Positions 18,464 to 25,454 of a stretch of 64,000 nucleotides of DNA are shown in pieces (within the stretch, counting starts at the first letter, position 1; each line of letters begins with the position of its first letter). The position numbers and the translations under genes were made by a program. The stretch covers positions 62,001 through 126,000 of the forward strand of contig NZ_JNFG01000015.1 in the NCBI RefSeq assembly GCF_000729995.1. The letters are read 5' to 3'. The stretch is from Caballeronia sordidicola (GTDB taxonomy: Bacteria > Pseudomonadota > Gammaproteobacteria > Burkholderiales > Burkholderiaceae). Under the pieces are notes generated by a model. It did no database searches, was not told the DNA's origin, and worked only from the letters and a program-made list of their open reading frames with translations.

Positions 18464-19005
18464 GCGGACACCTTGACGGCACTGGCGCGAATGTCTGCAA
18501 GCATTAACTCCTGGTACTTGTACGGCAACAGTGCGGACGTTTTCACAGCATGTTCCGCCCATTCTTGCCAGCCTTCAACGATCGACGCCCAACGTTCCGC
18601 GCCGCGCCCGGATATCGTTGCATTGACGCTTGCATCAAAAACGGATTGCGGAATTAGATCGATAGAGCGCAGATACGAAAGGGCGGTCATGTAGCTGCGA
18701 ACGCGTTGAACCATATCCAAACCTTCCGCGAACGATGCGCCGTGCACGAACGAGCAGGACAAAGCGCGAAATCCCTTGGCGAACGATAGGGAGATCGGGC
18801 TATATACGCGACTCCGACACACAACAAAGTGCCCGGAAAACATTTGAAGCTTTCCAGAATCTGGATTGTTCGAGCCGCAGGAAACGAACCTTACTTCGTC
18901 TAGTCCGAAGCCCCTATTTCGCTGGTCGTCTTTGAACCGGCACGCGTGAAGAAGAGCAAAAAGACCGGCTTCACGATGCCCGCTGACGAATGCTGAATGT
19001 TCCAT
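18460..19005 (-). CDS. Element protein of about 181 residues, unknown
   Basis: Starts at MEHSAFVSGH (ATG at 19005) with an AGGA ten bases upstream; the codons ahead of it in frame contain that ribosome site. Mixed alpha/beta composition, several Cys and aromatic residues. It heads a three-gene overlapped run. No domain was recognised. Confidence 0.65.
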   Translation of the reverse strand: MEHSAFVSGHREAGLFALLHACRFKDDQRNRGFGLDEVRFVSCGSNNPDSGKLQMFSGHFVVCRSRVYSPISLSFAKGFRALSCSFVHGASFAEGLDMVQRVRSYMTALSYLRSIDLIPQSVFDASVNATISGRGAERWASIVEGWQEWAEHAVKTSALLPYKYQELMLADIRASAVKVSA

Positions 19006-19063
19006 ATTTAAGAATCCTATGTAATACAAAAAGTGCGGCTTCGTGATGACAGCCGCGTATCGG

Positions 19064-19264
19064 TTATTCAGCGGCTTTCGGTTCGACTGCGGCTTCGGCT
19101 TCCAATGCGGCTTCCAATGCGGATTCGACTTCCGGTTCAGACGCTACCGGCGCGGGTTTGCATGTCTTCACGCGCGGCGTGGTGTCGAACAATTTGCCGT
19201 GCATGGTGTCCATCGTTCCGCCCGCCAGCGATTCGCCCTTGAAAGATTCTCGGTCCGTGCTCAT
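19064..19264 (-). CDS. Small acidic protein with Ala/Glu repeats
   Basis: 66 residues. AGGAGAAA precedes the ATG at good spacing. The C-terminal third is a low-complexity Ala-Glu stretch (SALEAALEAEAAVEPKAAE) encoded by near-repeats of CGGCTTCCAATG on the plus strand. Probably a structural or scaffold-like small protein; no family was recognised. Confidence 0.6.
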   Translation of the reverse strand: MSTDRESFKGESLAGGTMDTMHGKLFDTTPRVKTCKPAPVASEPEVESALEAALEAEAAVEPKAAE

Positions 19265-19283
19265 GGTTTGTTTCTCCTGTTGG

Positions 19284-19922
19284 TTACTTGTTCGCGCGAT
19301 CGCGCATGAAGGAAAGTTGGCTGTAGTCGGTCAAGGGTTCATCGTCCATGCCAGCCAGGACACGAGCGGGATTGATTGCACCGAGAACACGGCCAGCGTG
19401 CTGGCGCAACGCTTCGACGCGAAGGCCGTCCATCACGTGCGGCCGTCGCGTCTCTGAGCCCGGTTCGCCCGACACAGCCGCGATATGGTCGAGCACAACA
19501 GAACGACCGGCGTCCATTGCGCCATACTCGCGCGGCACTTCTCCCGTGCCAGTCTCGACGACGCCTTCTTCGTCCGGTTGACCGGCCGCAATATCCTGAT
19601 TCACAGACGCGAGCAAGCTGGTTCCGCTATTCAAAATTGCCGTCGCGGCGATCATCGCGTTACACAAGACCTGTTCAGCCAGTTCGACAATCGAGGGGTC
19701 GAATTCAAGTCCGGCATCTTTCGCCTTCGTGATCTTCGAATGTGCATCGGCCGCGAACACCAGGTCGCTACATACGCGCTTTGCGTCGCCCATAAACGCC
19801 GCCACTTCGCCCGCGTGTTTTCCCGTGTACTTCATACCCTTTTCCGTGCTCGACTTCGCCGGGCGTTGCGTGCGCGACGCGTCTTTAGTTGCCTTCGTGA
19901 TATGGCGATTGGATACAGACAT
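19284..19922 (-). CDS. Element protein of 212 residues, unknown
   Basis: First gene of the leftward 19.9-17.8 kb block. ATAGGAGTCC precedes the ATG. The N-terminus is basic (TKATKDASRTQRPAKSS); the middle is helical and hydrophobic (LAEQVLCNAMIAATAILNSG). Upstream lies the first copy of the 47-bp repeat. Length and position within a phage-like block suggest a virion-associated or assembly protein, without motif support. Confidence 0.65.
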   Translation of the reverse strand: MSVSNRHITKATKDASRTQRPAKSSTEKGMKYTGKHAGEVAAFMGDAKRVCSDLVFAADAHSKITKAKDAGLEFDPSIVELAEQVLCNAMIAATAILNSGTSLLASVNQDIAAGQPDEEGVVETGTGEVPREYGAMDAGRSVVLDHIAAVSGEPGSETRRPHVMDGLRVEALRQHAGRVLGAINPARVLAGMDDEPLTDYSQLSFMRDRANK

Positions 19923-19989
19923 TTTGTAGGACTCCTATGGTGTTTAGTTTGATGACCGGGCGTCGTGTTGACCCCCTTCGTTAAGTGGT

Positions 19990-20036
19990 ATTTAAACCTG
20001 AATTACAGGCGGAGGGAAGAGAAAACGACTTAGCGC
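19990..20036. repeat. 47-bp repeat, copy 1
   Basis: ATTTAAACCTGAATTACAGG... through ...TTAGCGC, 45 of 47 bases identical to 23753-23799 in the same orientation. Each copy is upstream of a leftward gene block, so a shared promoter or operator is likely. Confidence 0.85.
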
Positions 20037-20075
20037 TGATTCTTTCAGGATCGAAAATATTAGCGCCGGAAAAAG

Positions 20076-22193
20076 TTATCCCTTTTCCTGGTTCGTGACG
20101 CTATTAACTGCGGTCTGCATATGATGCTGAAGACGGTCGTCGATTTCTTTCGCCAGCGTCTTAGCGTCCATACCGGCCGCGTTGATATTGAAGTTGATCG
20201 TCGGCGCTGCCGCCATAGTTCCGCCGACGCGTTGCGTGGTGAGTGACGTCGGGCCGTTCGAGCCGTCGATAATCTGCTTCTTATACGTTTCCATCGCAGC
20301 CAAGCCGCGCTGTGCGACGAGCAATTGATTTTTGAAGTCGCCAACCTGAATAGGCGACAGGCCGACAGGGTTCTGAAGCCGCGCGTTCGCTTGATTCGCG
20401 CTGTTCAAATACCCCGCTTCGAGGTTGTCGGTTGCGTACTGAACGTCACCCTTACCAACGCCGCCATGTGTCAACTGCTGCACGGGAACACCCAGCGCGC
20501 CCGCGATCGCCTGTTGGGTTTGGGTCAGCATCAACGACTCACGGCTTTGACCGATGCCGTGACCGCTCCCGTACCCTGACTCGAATGCCATTTGCGCCGT
20601 ATTGAATCCGGCCTTGTCGGTGATAGGCTTGTCGGAATCGAAGCCTTTCGACTTCAAATACGCCAGATAGGCGCCTTGATTGTTCTCGCTGGCGGGCGCG
20701 TACTTACTGATGATCTTTCTCGGTGTGTCGAGCCCCTTCGCGTAATAGTTGCTGTCGAGCAATGCACCATGCGCGGCGACGCCCGCTTCCATCGACGGGA
20801 AAATTGCGAAACGCCCATCGGTTCCGGTCGCACCATGCGCCGTAGCAAACGCGCCAGCCTCAAGATTGCCGGGGTTATTGTTGCGAAGTCCCTTACTCCC
20901 TGCATTTCCACCCGGAACGGGGGCATTGCTCGAACCCTTCACGCCGTTCGCCGCGCCGATGTTTCCCGCCCATGCCGCCCATGCTTGGTGTTGGTCAACC
21001 GCGCCGCTGAAGGTTGCAACTGCGGACGAAAACAGGTTCATCGCGAGCGTCGTTTGATTGGCGGTCTGAATCCCCTTCGAGTTCGCTTCGTCCAGCTTCG
21101 TGACATTCGCGGACGTCTTCGCCTGTTCCTTTTTCTTCTCTTCCGCAGCCTTCGCAGCGGCCTGCTTCTGTTCGGCTGTCGGCGCGTCTGAAATCCATGT
21201 ATGCCCAGGTCCGAAATGTCCCCCTGGACCGGACGCGGGCGTTTCGGCCGGTGGCGCATTGTTCACGCGTCGACCGTTGACGATCTTGTATCCGAGTCCT
21301 GTCGGCGGGGCACTAGGGGCCGTCGCTTTGTTGAATGCGTCGACCATCGTCGTGATCAGCTTCACGAACTTTTCAGCGGCCGGGAGAAGGTTCTCGCCAA
21401 GCTTTATGTCAAGTTCGTTGATCGTCTCTTTGAATTTCGAAAGATCATCGTTGAACTTGGCTAGGCTCTGCTCTGCCTGTTGCCGCTGGGTTATTTCGGC
21501 CTGCGTGATGTTGTTGATTTCGCCAATGGCCGGTCCGAGTTTTTGCAGCGACAACAGCCAGTCTTGCGAAAAGCCCGTGGCCTTTGCGATGCCCTGAACC
21601 TGCGAACCCGACTTGCCCTGAAGCGACGTCGCCATTTGGCGCATTTCGTCATTGATACCGGTCGGGTTATCGTACGATCCCGGATTGACGCCTAAGAATT
21701 GCTGCATCTGAAAGCGTTTCATGCCGGAAGGATCGGTGAAAGCATCGTTCGACATTTGCGATAGACGCTGCACGCCCGACAATGCAGCGTCGCGGCTCAC
21801 CATGCCGCCGGAAGCGCCGCTGATCGCTCGTTGGTAATTCTCGACTCGTGTCCCGCTCACGCCTAGTTGCATGCCCGCCAAGCGTTGCGCGTTGAACTGG
21901 CTTTGCAGGTCCATGACCGACTTGATACCGATCGCGAGTGCACCGACAGCACCAGCCGCAACCGCGAATTCCGCGCCCATGCCTTTGACTGCGTTTGCTA
22001 CGGACGAAAGACCCGGAATCATCTTATCGAGTTCACCAGCCGCGCCGGTTGCGAAGTCCTTAAGGCCTTTCCCCGCTTTTGATTGCGCCTTGTCTATGCC
22101 CTGCATTTTCTGCTGCAATCGTTCGAGCCTTTGCAGACTGTCGGTTAAATCTGTTTTGTACTGCAAAACGAAAGTGTCAAGGTCATTTGCCAC
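20076..22193 (-). CDS. Tape-measure-like virion protein with embedded peptidoglycan-lytic domain
   Basis: 705 residues. The N-terminal 60 residues are coiled-coil-like (LTDSLQRLERLQQKMQ); a hydrophobic segment lies at about 71-92; a helical region reaches about 290; a low-complexity linker and coiled coil follow at 340-370. A lysozyme-like domain occupies about 434-560 (GLRNNNPGNL, RFAIFPSMEAGVAAH, KYAPASEN), seen in phage virion-associated wall hydrolases. The C-terminus resembles tape-measure tails (NFNINAAGMDAKTLAKEI). Such proteins set tail length and help DNA cross the periplasm. It is last in its block; two-part fusions of this kind are known in large phages but unexpected in a 16-kb element without head genes. 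Confidence 0.75.
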   Translation of the reverse strand: MANDLDTFVLQYKTDLTDSLQRLERLQQKMQGIDKAQSKAGKGLKDFATGAAGELDKMIPGLSSVANAVKGMGAEFAVAAGAVGALAIGIKSVMDLQSQFNAQRLAGMQLGVSGTRVENYQRAISGASGGMVSRDAALSGVQRLSQMSNDAFTDPSGMKRFQMQQFLGVNPGSYDNPTGINDEMRQMATSLQGKSGSQVQGIAKATGFSQDWLLSLQKLGPAIGEINNITQAEITQRQQAEQSLAKFNDDLSKFKETINELDIKLGENLLPAAEKFVKLITTMVDAFNKATAPSAPPTGLGYKIVNGRRVNNAPPAETPASGPGGHFGPGHTWISDAPTAEQKQAAAKAAEEKKKEQAKTSANVTKLDEANSKGIQTANQTTLAMNLFSSAVATFSGAVDQHQAWAAWAGNIGAANGVKGSSNAPVPGGNAGSKGLRNNNPGNLEAGAFATAHGATGTDGRFAIFPSMEAGVAAHGALLDSNYYAKGLDTPRKIISKYAPASENNQGAYLAYLKSKGFDSDKPITDKAGFNTAQMAFESGYGSGHGIGQSRESLMLTQTQQAIAGALGVPVQQLTHGGVGKGDVQYATDNLEAGYLNSANQANARLQNPVGLSPIQVGDFKNQLLVAQRGLAAMETYKKQIIDGSNGPTSLTTQRVGGTMAAAPTINFNINAAGMDAKTLAKEIDDRLQHHMQTAVNSVTNQEKG

Positions 22194-22222
22194 GGTGTGA
22201 TATTCCTAATTTATTGGGTTGG

Positions 22223-22666
22223 TTAGTCGCGGATGACTTGCGAGAAAGAAAAAGAGAACTGATAGTCGTCGACCGTGCGGCGCGAGCGAATCAGGACGCC
22301 TTGCGAAAGGGTGATGCTCGAACCGTCTTGCCAATCTATTTCGAAGGACACCTGTTCGCTATGATCGCCAGCCATGACGCCATAGCTGTTCGAAAACGGA
22401 ACCGGCTCGATCATGATGAAGTTGTGCGCGGCTTCGCTGTCGGGCTTCACGTGCAACGTCACTTCAGCGACCGGCCGCATACCCGCACCGTTTTTGTCGA
22501 TCACCTTGGCGTCGTACGTCTTGAATGCCGCGAGCGATTGCACGCCGTCACCGTCGACCAAGTTTTCATACGGCTGGATCACGAACGGTTTGCGAAATGC
22601 CTTCGTGGTTTGAACCGTTACGACAGCCGGGAAATAGATTTCATTCGATACGCGCTCGAAGTTCAT
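22223..22666 (-). CDS. Beta-rich element protein upstream of the tape-measure gene
   Basis: 147 residues (MNFERVSNEIYFPAVVTV...), strand-rich, ending YQFSFSFSQVIRD. Its ATG overlaps the stop of the upstream gene. Directly 5' of the tape-measure gene, where tailed phages place tube or chaperone genes; the beta-rich character would suit a tail tube or completion protein, but no family was recognised. Confidence 0.6.
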   Translation of the reverse strand: MNFERVSNEIYFPAVVTVQTTKAFRKPFVIQPYENLVDGDGVQSLAAFKTYDAKVIDKNGAGMRPVAEVTLHVKPDSEAAHNFIMIEPVPFSNSYGVMAGDHSEQVSFEIDWQDGSSITLSQGVLIRSRRTVDDYQFSFSFSQVIRD

Positions 22667-22929
22667 TTGGACAACCCTTCAGTGGCTTCGGCAATGATCG
22701 GCAACAGGACCGAAAGGGGGCAGGCGTAGCGGGAAAATTTCGTACCGCCCATTTCTTCGAATCCTAGATCACGCATTGCCGCTGCAATCCGCTTAGACGA
22801 CGGTAGAACGGAACCCTGTTCCGTCGCGGCCTGGACGATTGCCGGTATCTCGTAAGCGACGCGACTGTCTCGCGTGGCGCCGAATTTGGCCCCTGCAATG
22901 GCCCGCTTCAATGTGAGCATGTCCATCAC
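22663..22929 (-). CDS. Small winged-helix-like element protein (second of a pair)
   Basis: 88 residues from GTG at 22929 (ATG at 22926 also possible), overlapping the stop of the upstream gene. Its second half (RIAAAMRDLGFEEMGGTKFSRYA) parallels that of the preceding gene (KVHETLLRLGFKRASAGRYAIE), suggesting a duplicated fold like the winged helix at the end of some primases. The similarity was judged by eye. Confidence 0.55.
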   Translation of the reverse strand: MMDMLTLKRAIAGAKFGATRDSRVAYEIPAIVQAATEQGSVLPSSKRIAAAMRDLGFEEMGGTKFSRYACPLSVLLPIIAEATEGLSK

Positions 22930-23177
22930 GCCGATTTCAGTTCGTTGAAATCGGCGCGCTCAATCGCGTACCGGCCAGCCGAAGCACGCTTGAAACCGAG
23001 CCTCAACAGCGTTTCGTGAACCTTCCCCTGTGCGGGCATTGCACGCCGTGAATCCAGGGCGTAAGCGCAAAGTTCGTCGACCGAAATCGTTAGCGAACCA
23101 TCGGCTCGAATGTGCATTTCGCGTCTGCTTTCGAGCGCGATCACGGCGTTTTTGATGTCGAGAAAAACTGTGCTCAT
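22926..23177 (-). CDS. Small winged-helix-like element protein (first of a pair)
   Basis: 83 residues with GGGAG upstream of the ATG at 23177. Pattern: N-terminal helix, a central strand pair, then LLRLGFKRASAGRYAIE. Overlaps the next gene by four bases. Possible DNA-binding partner of the element's helicase, or a regulator; no family was recognised. Confidence 0.55.
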   Translation of the reverse strand: MSTVFLDIKNAVIALESRREMHIRADGSLTISVDELCAYALDSRRAMPAQGKVHETLLRLGFKRASAGRYAIERADFNELKSA

Positions 23178-23190
23178 GGTATTGACTCCC

Positions 23191-23679
23191 TTAATTGCCG
23201 GTACGCCCGAACCAGCCCTGATGTTTCAGTGCATTGCCGCCGGGCCGCTTCGACTCGACCAGCGCTTCGAACTGACGCGCGGCCTTCTCTTTACGGTGCG
23301 GTGCAATGGGCTTCGCTGCAAGGTCGACGATCTTCAGGTGTATGCCCATCAAGGCATCGGACGAGCGACCGGCGTTCGCTTGCTTATGGCGCTTCCAGGC
23401 CGCGCGAATCCCACGCTCACCGATAGCGGCTGCGATTTCTTCCGACGCGATCGCGAAGCTGGTTGTCTGCTCGTACAGTTCGACAATGCGTGCGAGTTCG
23501 TCCGGGTGACCTTCGACACCATTCAGCAATGCACCGGCCGCGACACGATCGAACCCAGCGACACGCGCGGCGACTACGGTCAATAGTTGCTGGCGATTCA
23601 GAATCGCTTCGAGATTTGCCGCAACTTCTTCAGCGGTGAATTCGTCCGTGTAGTCGTTCAGGTGGATCGATTTAAGCAT
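23191..23679 (-). CDS. Element protein of 162 residues, unknown
   Basis: First gene of the leftward 23.7-20.1 kb block. ATAGGAATCC stands before the ATG, like the leaders of the genes at 19922 and 19005. Mostly helical with an acidic N-terminus (DEFTAEEVAANLEAIL) and a basic C-terminus. By position it could be an assembly chaperone; no motif supports this. Confidence 0.6.
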   Translation of the reverse strand: MLKSIHLNDYTDEFTAEEVAANLEAILNRQQLLTVVAARVAGFDRVAAGALLNGVEGHPDELARIVELYEQTTSFAIASEEIAAAIGERGIRAAWKRHKQANAGRSSDALMGIHLKIVDLAAKPIAPHRKEKAARQFEALVESKRPGGNALKHQGWFGRTGN

Positions 23680-23752
23680 GGTCAGGATTCCTATATAGAT
23701 TGGGGTGATCGTTGACGCTTGCCGTGCTGTTTATGCGTCTTCGTTGGACTCC

Positions 23753-23799
23753 ATTTAAACCTGAATTACAGGCGGAGGGAAGGGAAAACGACTTAACGC
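23753..23799. repeat. 47-bp repeat, copy 2
   Basis: Differs from copy 1 (19990-20036) at two positions only. Lies 74 bases upstream of the 23.7-20.1 kb leftward block. Confidence 0.85.
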
Positions 23800-24029
23800 C
23801 GGATCAAATAGCGCCGGATTTTTCGAAGGGTACGAGTGCGGTGCGATCTGATACGAAGGCTGAGCGTTATGAGGTGGACGCTTGCGGTCTGCATCCCTTG
23901 TGGAGTAGGGAGCGCGTTAGGAAATTCGGCGCTAAGTGATTCGGCGTTATGGATTTTCGGCCGTATTTATAAGGGTAATGCGGTTAATATCTAGTCGTTC
24001 GATCGACAAACGTCGACGGTACAAAAGGC

Positions 24030-24072
24030 GAAGCCCCTAGATTCTTCCCGCCAAGGCTGATCTAAGGGCTTC
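24030..24072. other. Hairpin ahead of the rightward small genes
   Basis: GAAGCCCCTAGAT and ATCTAAGGGCTTC form a 13-bp stem with one mismatch and a 17-base loop, 80 bases before the next gene. No T run follows. It could be an attenuator or a small structured RNA, in a position like the RNA-based control of P4-type elements. Confidence 0.45.
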
Positions 24073-24151
24073 AAGTGAAACACACCGCAACCGCTTGCAA
24101 TGGCTTCAATCGCTATTGTACAGGGTTCGGAGTCCTAAAAGGATTGACCCC

Positions 24152-24289
24152 ATGCACATCGCACAAACCATCGTCGACAACGTCCCGTATCTGATTGCCG
24201 CCGTTCTGATCGTTCCGCGCGCTGCAAACTTCATTCTGTATGACGTCGTCGACTCGATCGCGGCCCGCTTCCACTCACTCACACACTAA
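24152..24289 (+). CDS. Small membrane protein, unknown
   Basis: 45 residues from the ATG at 24152, with AAAAGGATTGACCCC upstream; one hydrophobic helix (VPYLIAAVLIVPRAANFIL). The next gene has an almost identical ribosome-site leader (AAGGGGATTGATCC). First of three rightward small genes ahead of the helicase. Confidence 0.55.
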   Translation: MHIAQTIVDNVPYLIAAVLIVPRAANFILYDVVDSIAARFHSLTH

Positions 24290-24301
24290 GGGGATTGATC
24301 C

Positions 24302-24559
24302 ATGACCGCACCCAGCAAAGACATGTTCGGCGCCGCACTCCCTGTTGGTATGGGGAAAGAATTCGCGGACACGTTGCGCCGTATCGACATGACGCCGTCC
24401 GAAGCCGGGCGACTCTTCGCCGCCTGGGTCGTGATGCACAAGCGTTTGCCCTTCCCGGTAAATTTCAAGCGCACGGCAAACACTCGCGAATCGCTTAATG
24501 AAGCGCTCGACGTTGCGGCTGTCGACAAGTCGTCTTTCTTCGATCGGGTGACGAAATGA
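24302..24559 (+). CDS. Small protein with RelB/DinJ-like pattern
   Basis: 85 residues. The stretch RIDMTPSEAGRLFAAWVVMHKRLPFPV then TANTRESLNEAL resembles the ribbon-helix-helix antitoxin pattern of RelB/DinJ (a helix then a PF motif and T-x-x-AL). The gene downstream is a membrane-anchored protein and not a RelE-like toxin, so it may be a stand-alone regulator. Coupled to the next gene by ATGA overlap. Confidence 0.5.
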   Translation: MTAPSKDMFGAALPVGMGKEFADTLRRIDMTPSEAGRLFAAWVVMHKRLPFPVNFKRTANTRESLNEALDVAAVDKSSFFDRVTK

Positions 24560-25080
24560 AATCGATCAAAGAACTGTATATCGGCGCGGCTATTGTTGCC
24601 TTCATTATCGTGTTTGGCGTCCTTTCCGCTATAGCCTATCAAGAGGGTCAAGCGCCCGCACATGGTGATCGCATACCGGCCGCAGAGCGCCCCGAATGGT
24701 TCGAGTCGTATCGCACCTATGGCGACCCTGTGACCGGCCTGGGTGACGCAATAACGACAAAGGACATTGACACCAACCACCTGACGCGCAACGCCGACGG
24801 CTCTATCACGGCGATCGTTCTCACGTCATACAGCAAGGGGTTTCCGTCGTTAGCCCATTCCGACAGCCCGGCGAATATGGTCTACCACGTGATCATTACC
24901 TATCACCTTAAATGCGGCGCTCAAGTGCAGGTTGAGTACGAATCGCAAGTCTCCTATTCCGCTGGGTGGTCACGGGTCGGTGAAGGTGAGGACTTGCCGA
25001 AAGGGTTTAACGACATTGGATATATCGGCAAAGACATCACGTTGCCGCTCGCGTGCGACATTGCGAAAGGGACGGCCTAA
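24556..25080 (+). CDS. Membrane-anchored extracytoplasmic protein, unknown
   Basis: 174 residues: one N-terminal transmembrane helix (LYIGAAIVAFIIVFGVLSAIAY), then a strand-rich domain with two Cys (LKCGAQ and LACDIA) that could pair in the periplasm. No family was recognised. It shares four bases with the RelB-like gene. Confidence 0.6.
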   Translation: MKSIKELYIGAAIVAFIIVFGVLSAIAYQEGQAPAHGDRIPAAERPEWFESYRTYGDPVTGLGDAITTKDIDTNHLTRNADGSITAIVLTSYSKGFPSLAHSDSPANMVYHVIITYHLKCGAQVQVEYESQVSYSAGWSRVGEGEDLPKGFNDIGYIGKDITLPLACDIAKGTA

Positions 25081-25454
25081 TGTACAGGGCGGAAGCTATA
25101 TCGAACTGGAATAAATAGCGCACGAATTCTAAGGCGGCTTGTGAGAAATTTTAGCAAACGGAATGCGGCGCTTAGTGATTGGGCGCTAAATCGAATTCGA
25201 CGCTATTTCCGCTGCGCGCCATGTAACAATGCTGTAGTCGAAATCCTTCGACACCCGTATTACGGCTTTCTATTTGTACCGCAGCACTGAACACCCTTCG
25301 CCCAAATAAGTACGACAAAAAGAAAGCCCGCTAGCGTTATCAGCGCTTGTGCGGGCTTAAAAAATGTCTTATCCGGGGCAAATTATGGCACGTACGCCAT
25401 TGTTTATCAAAGTTATTTTTGCACTCCTAATTGCTTTTACTGGGGTGCATCGTC
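25081..25454. other. Intergenic stretch before the helicase gene
   Basis: 374 bases without a gene. It repeats the GGCGCTTAGTGATT / GGGCGCTAAAT motif around 25160-25180. The segment after the hairpin at 25324-25358 leads into the helicase leader. Confidence 0.5.
25324..25358 (-). terminator. Hairpin terminator upstream of the helicase gene
   Basis: AAGCCCGC and GCGGGCTT pair around an imperfectly paired interior. On the minus strand the stem is followed by TCTTTTTG, so it reads best as a leftward terminator, implying an antisense or leftward transcript from the helicase region. Confidence 0.5.

Larger units (their letters stand above)
23680..24151. promoter_or_regulatory. Divergent control region of the element
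   Basis: 472 bases between the leftward structural-like block and the rightward small-gene block. It holds the second copy of the 47-bp repeat (23753-23799), several copies of a TAGCGCC/GGCGCTAA-like motif (near 23808 and 23930), and a hairpin at 24030-24072. A TATATA close to the leftward start could be a -10. A 75-codon open frame here spans the repeat and is probably not a gene. Confidence 0.6.

Noticed and set aside
23712-23939. 75-codon plus-strand frame in the element control region
   Set aside because: TTG start without a good ribosome site; it crosses the 47-bp repeat and has no homologous pattern.
24302-24559. Classical RelBE toxin-antitoxin pair
   Set aside because: Only the antitoxin-like half is plausible; the partner has a membrane helix and no RelE residues.
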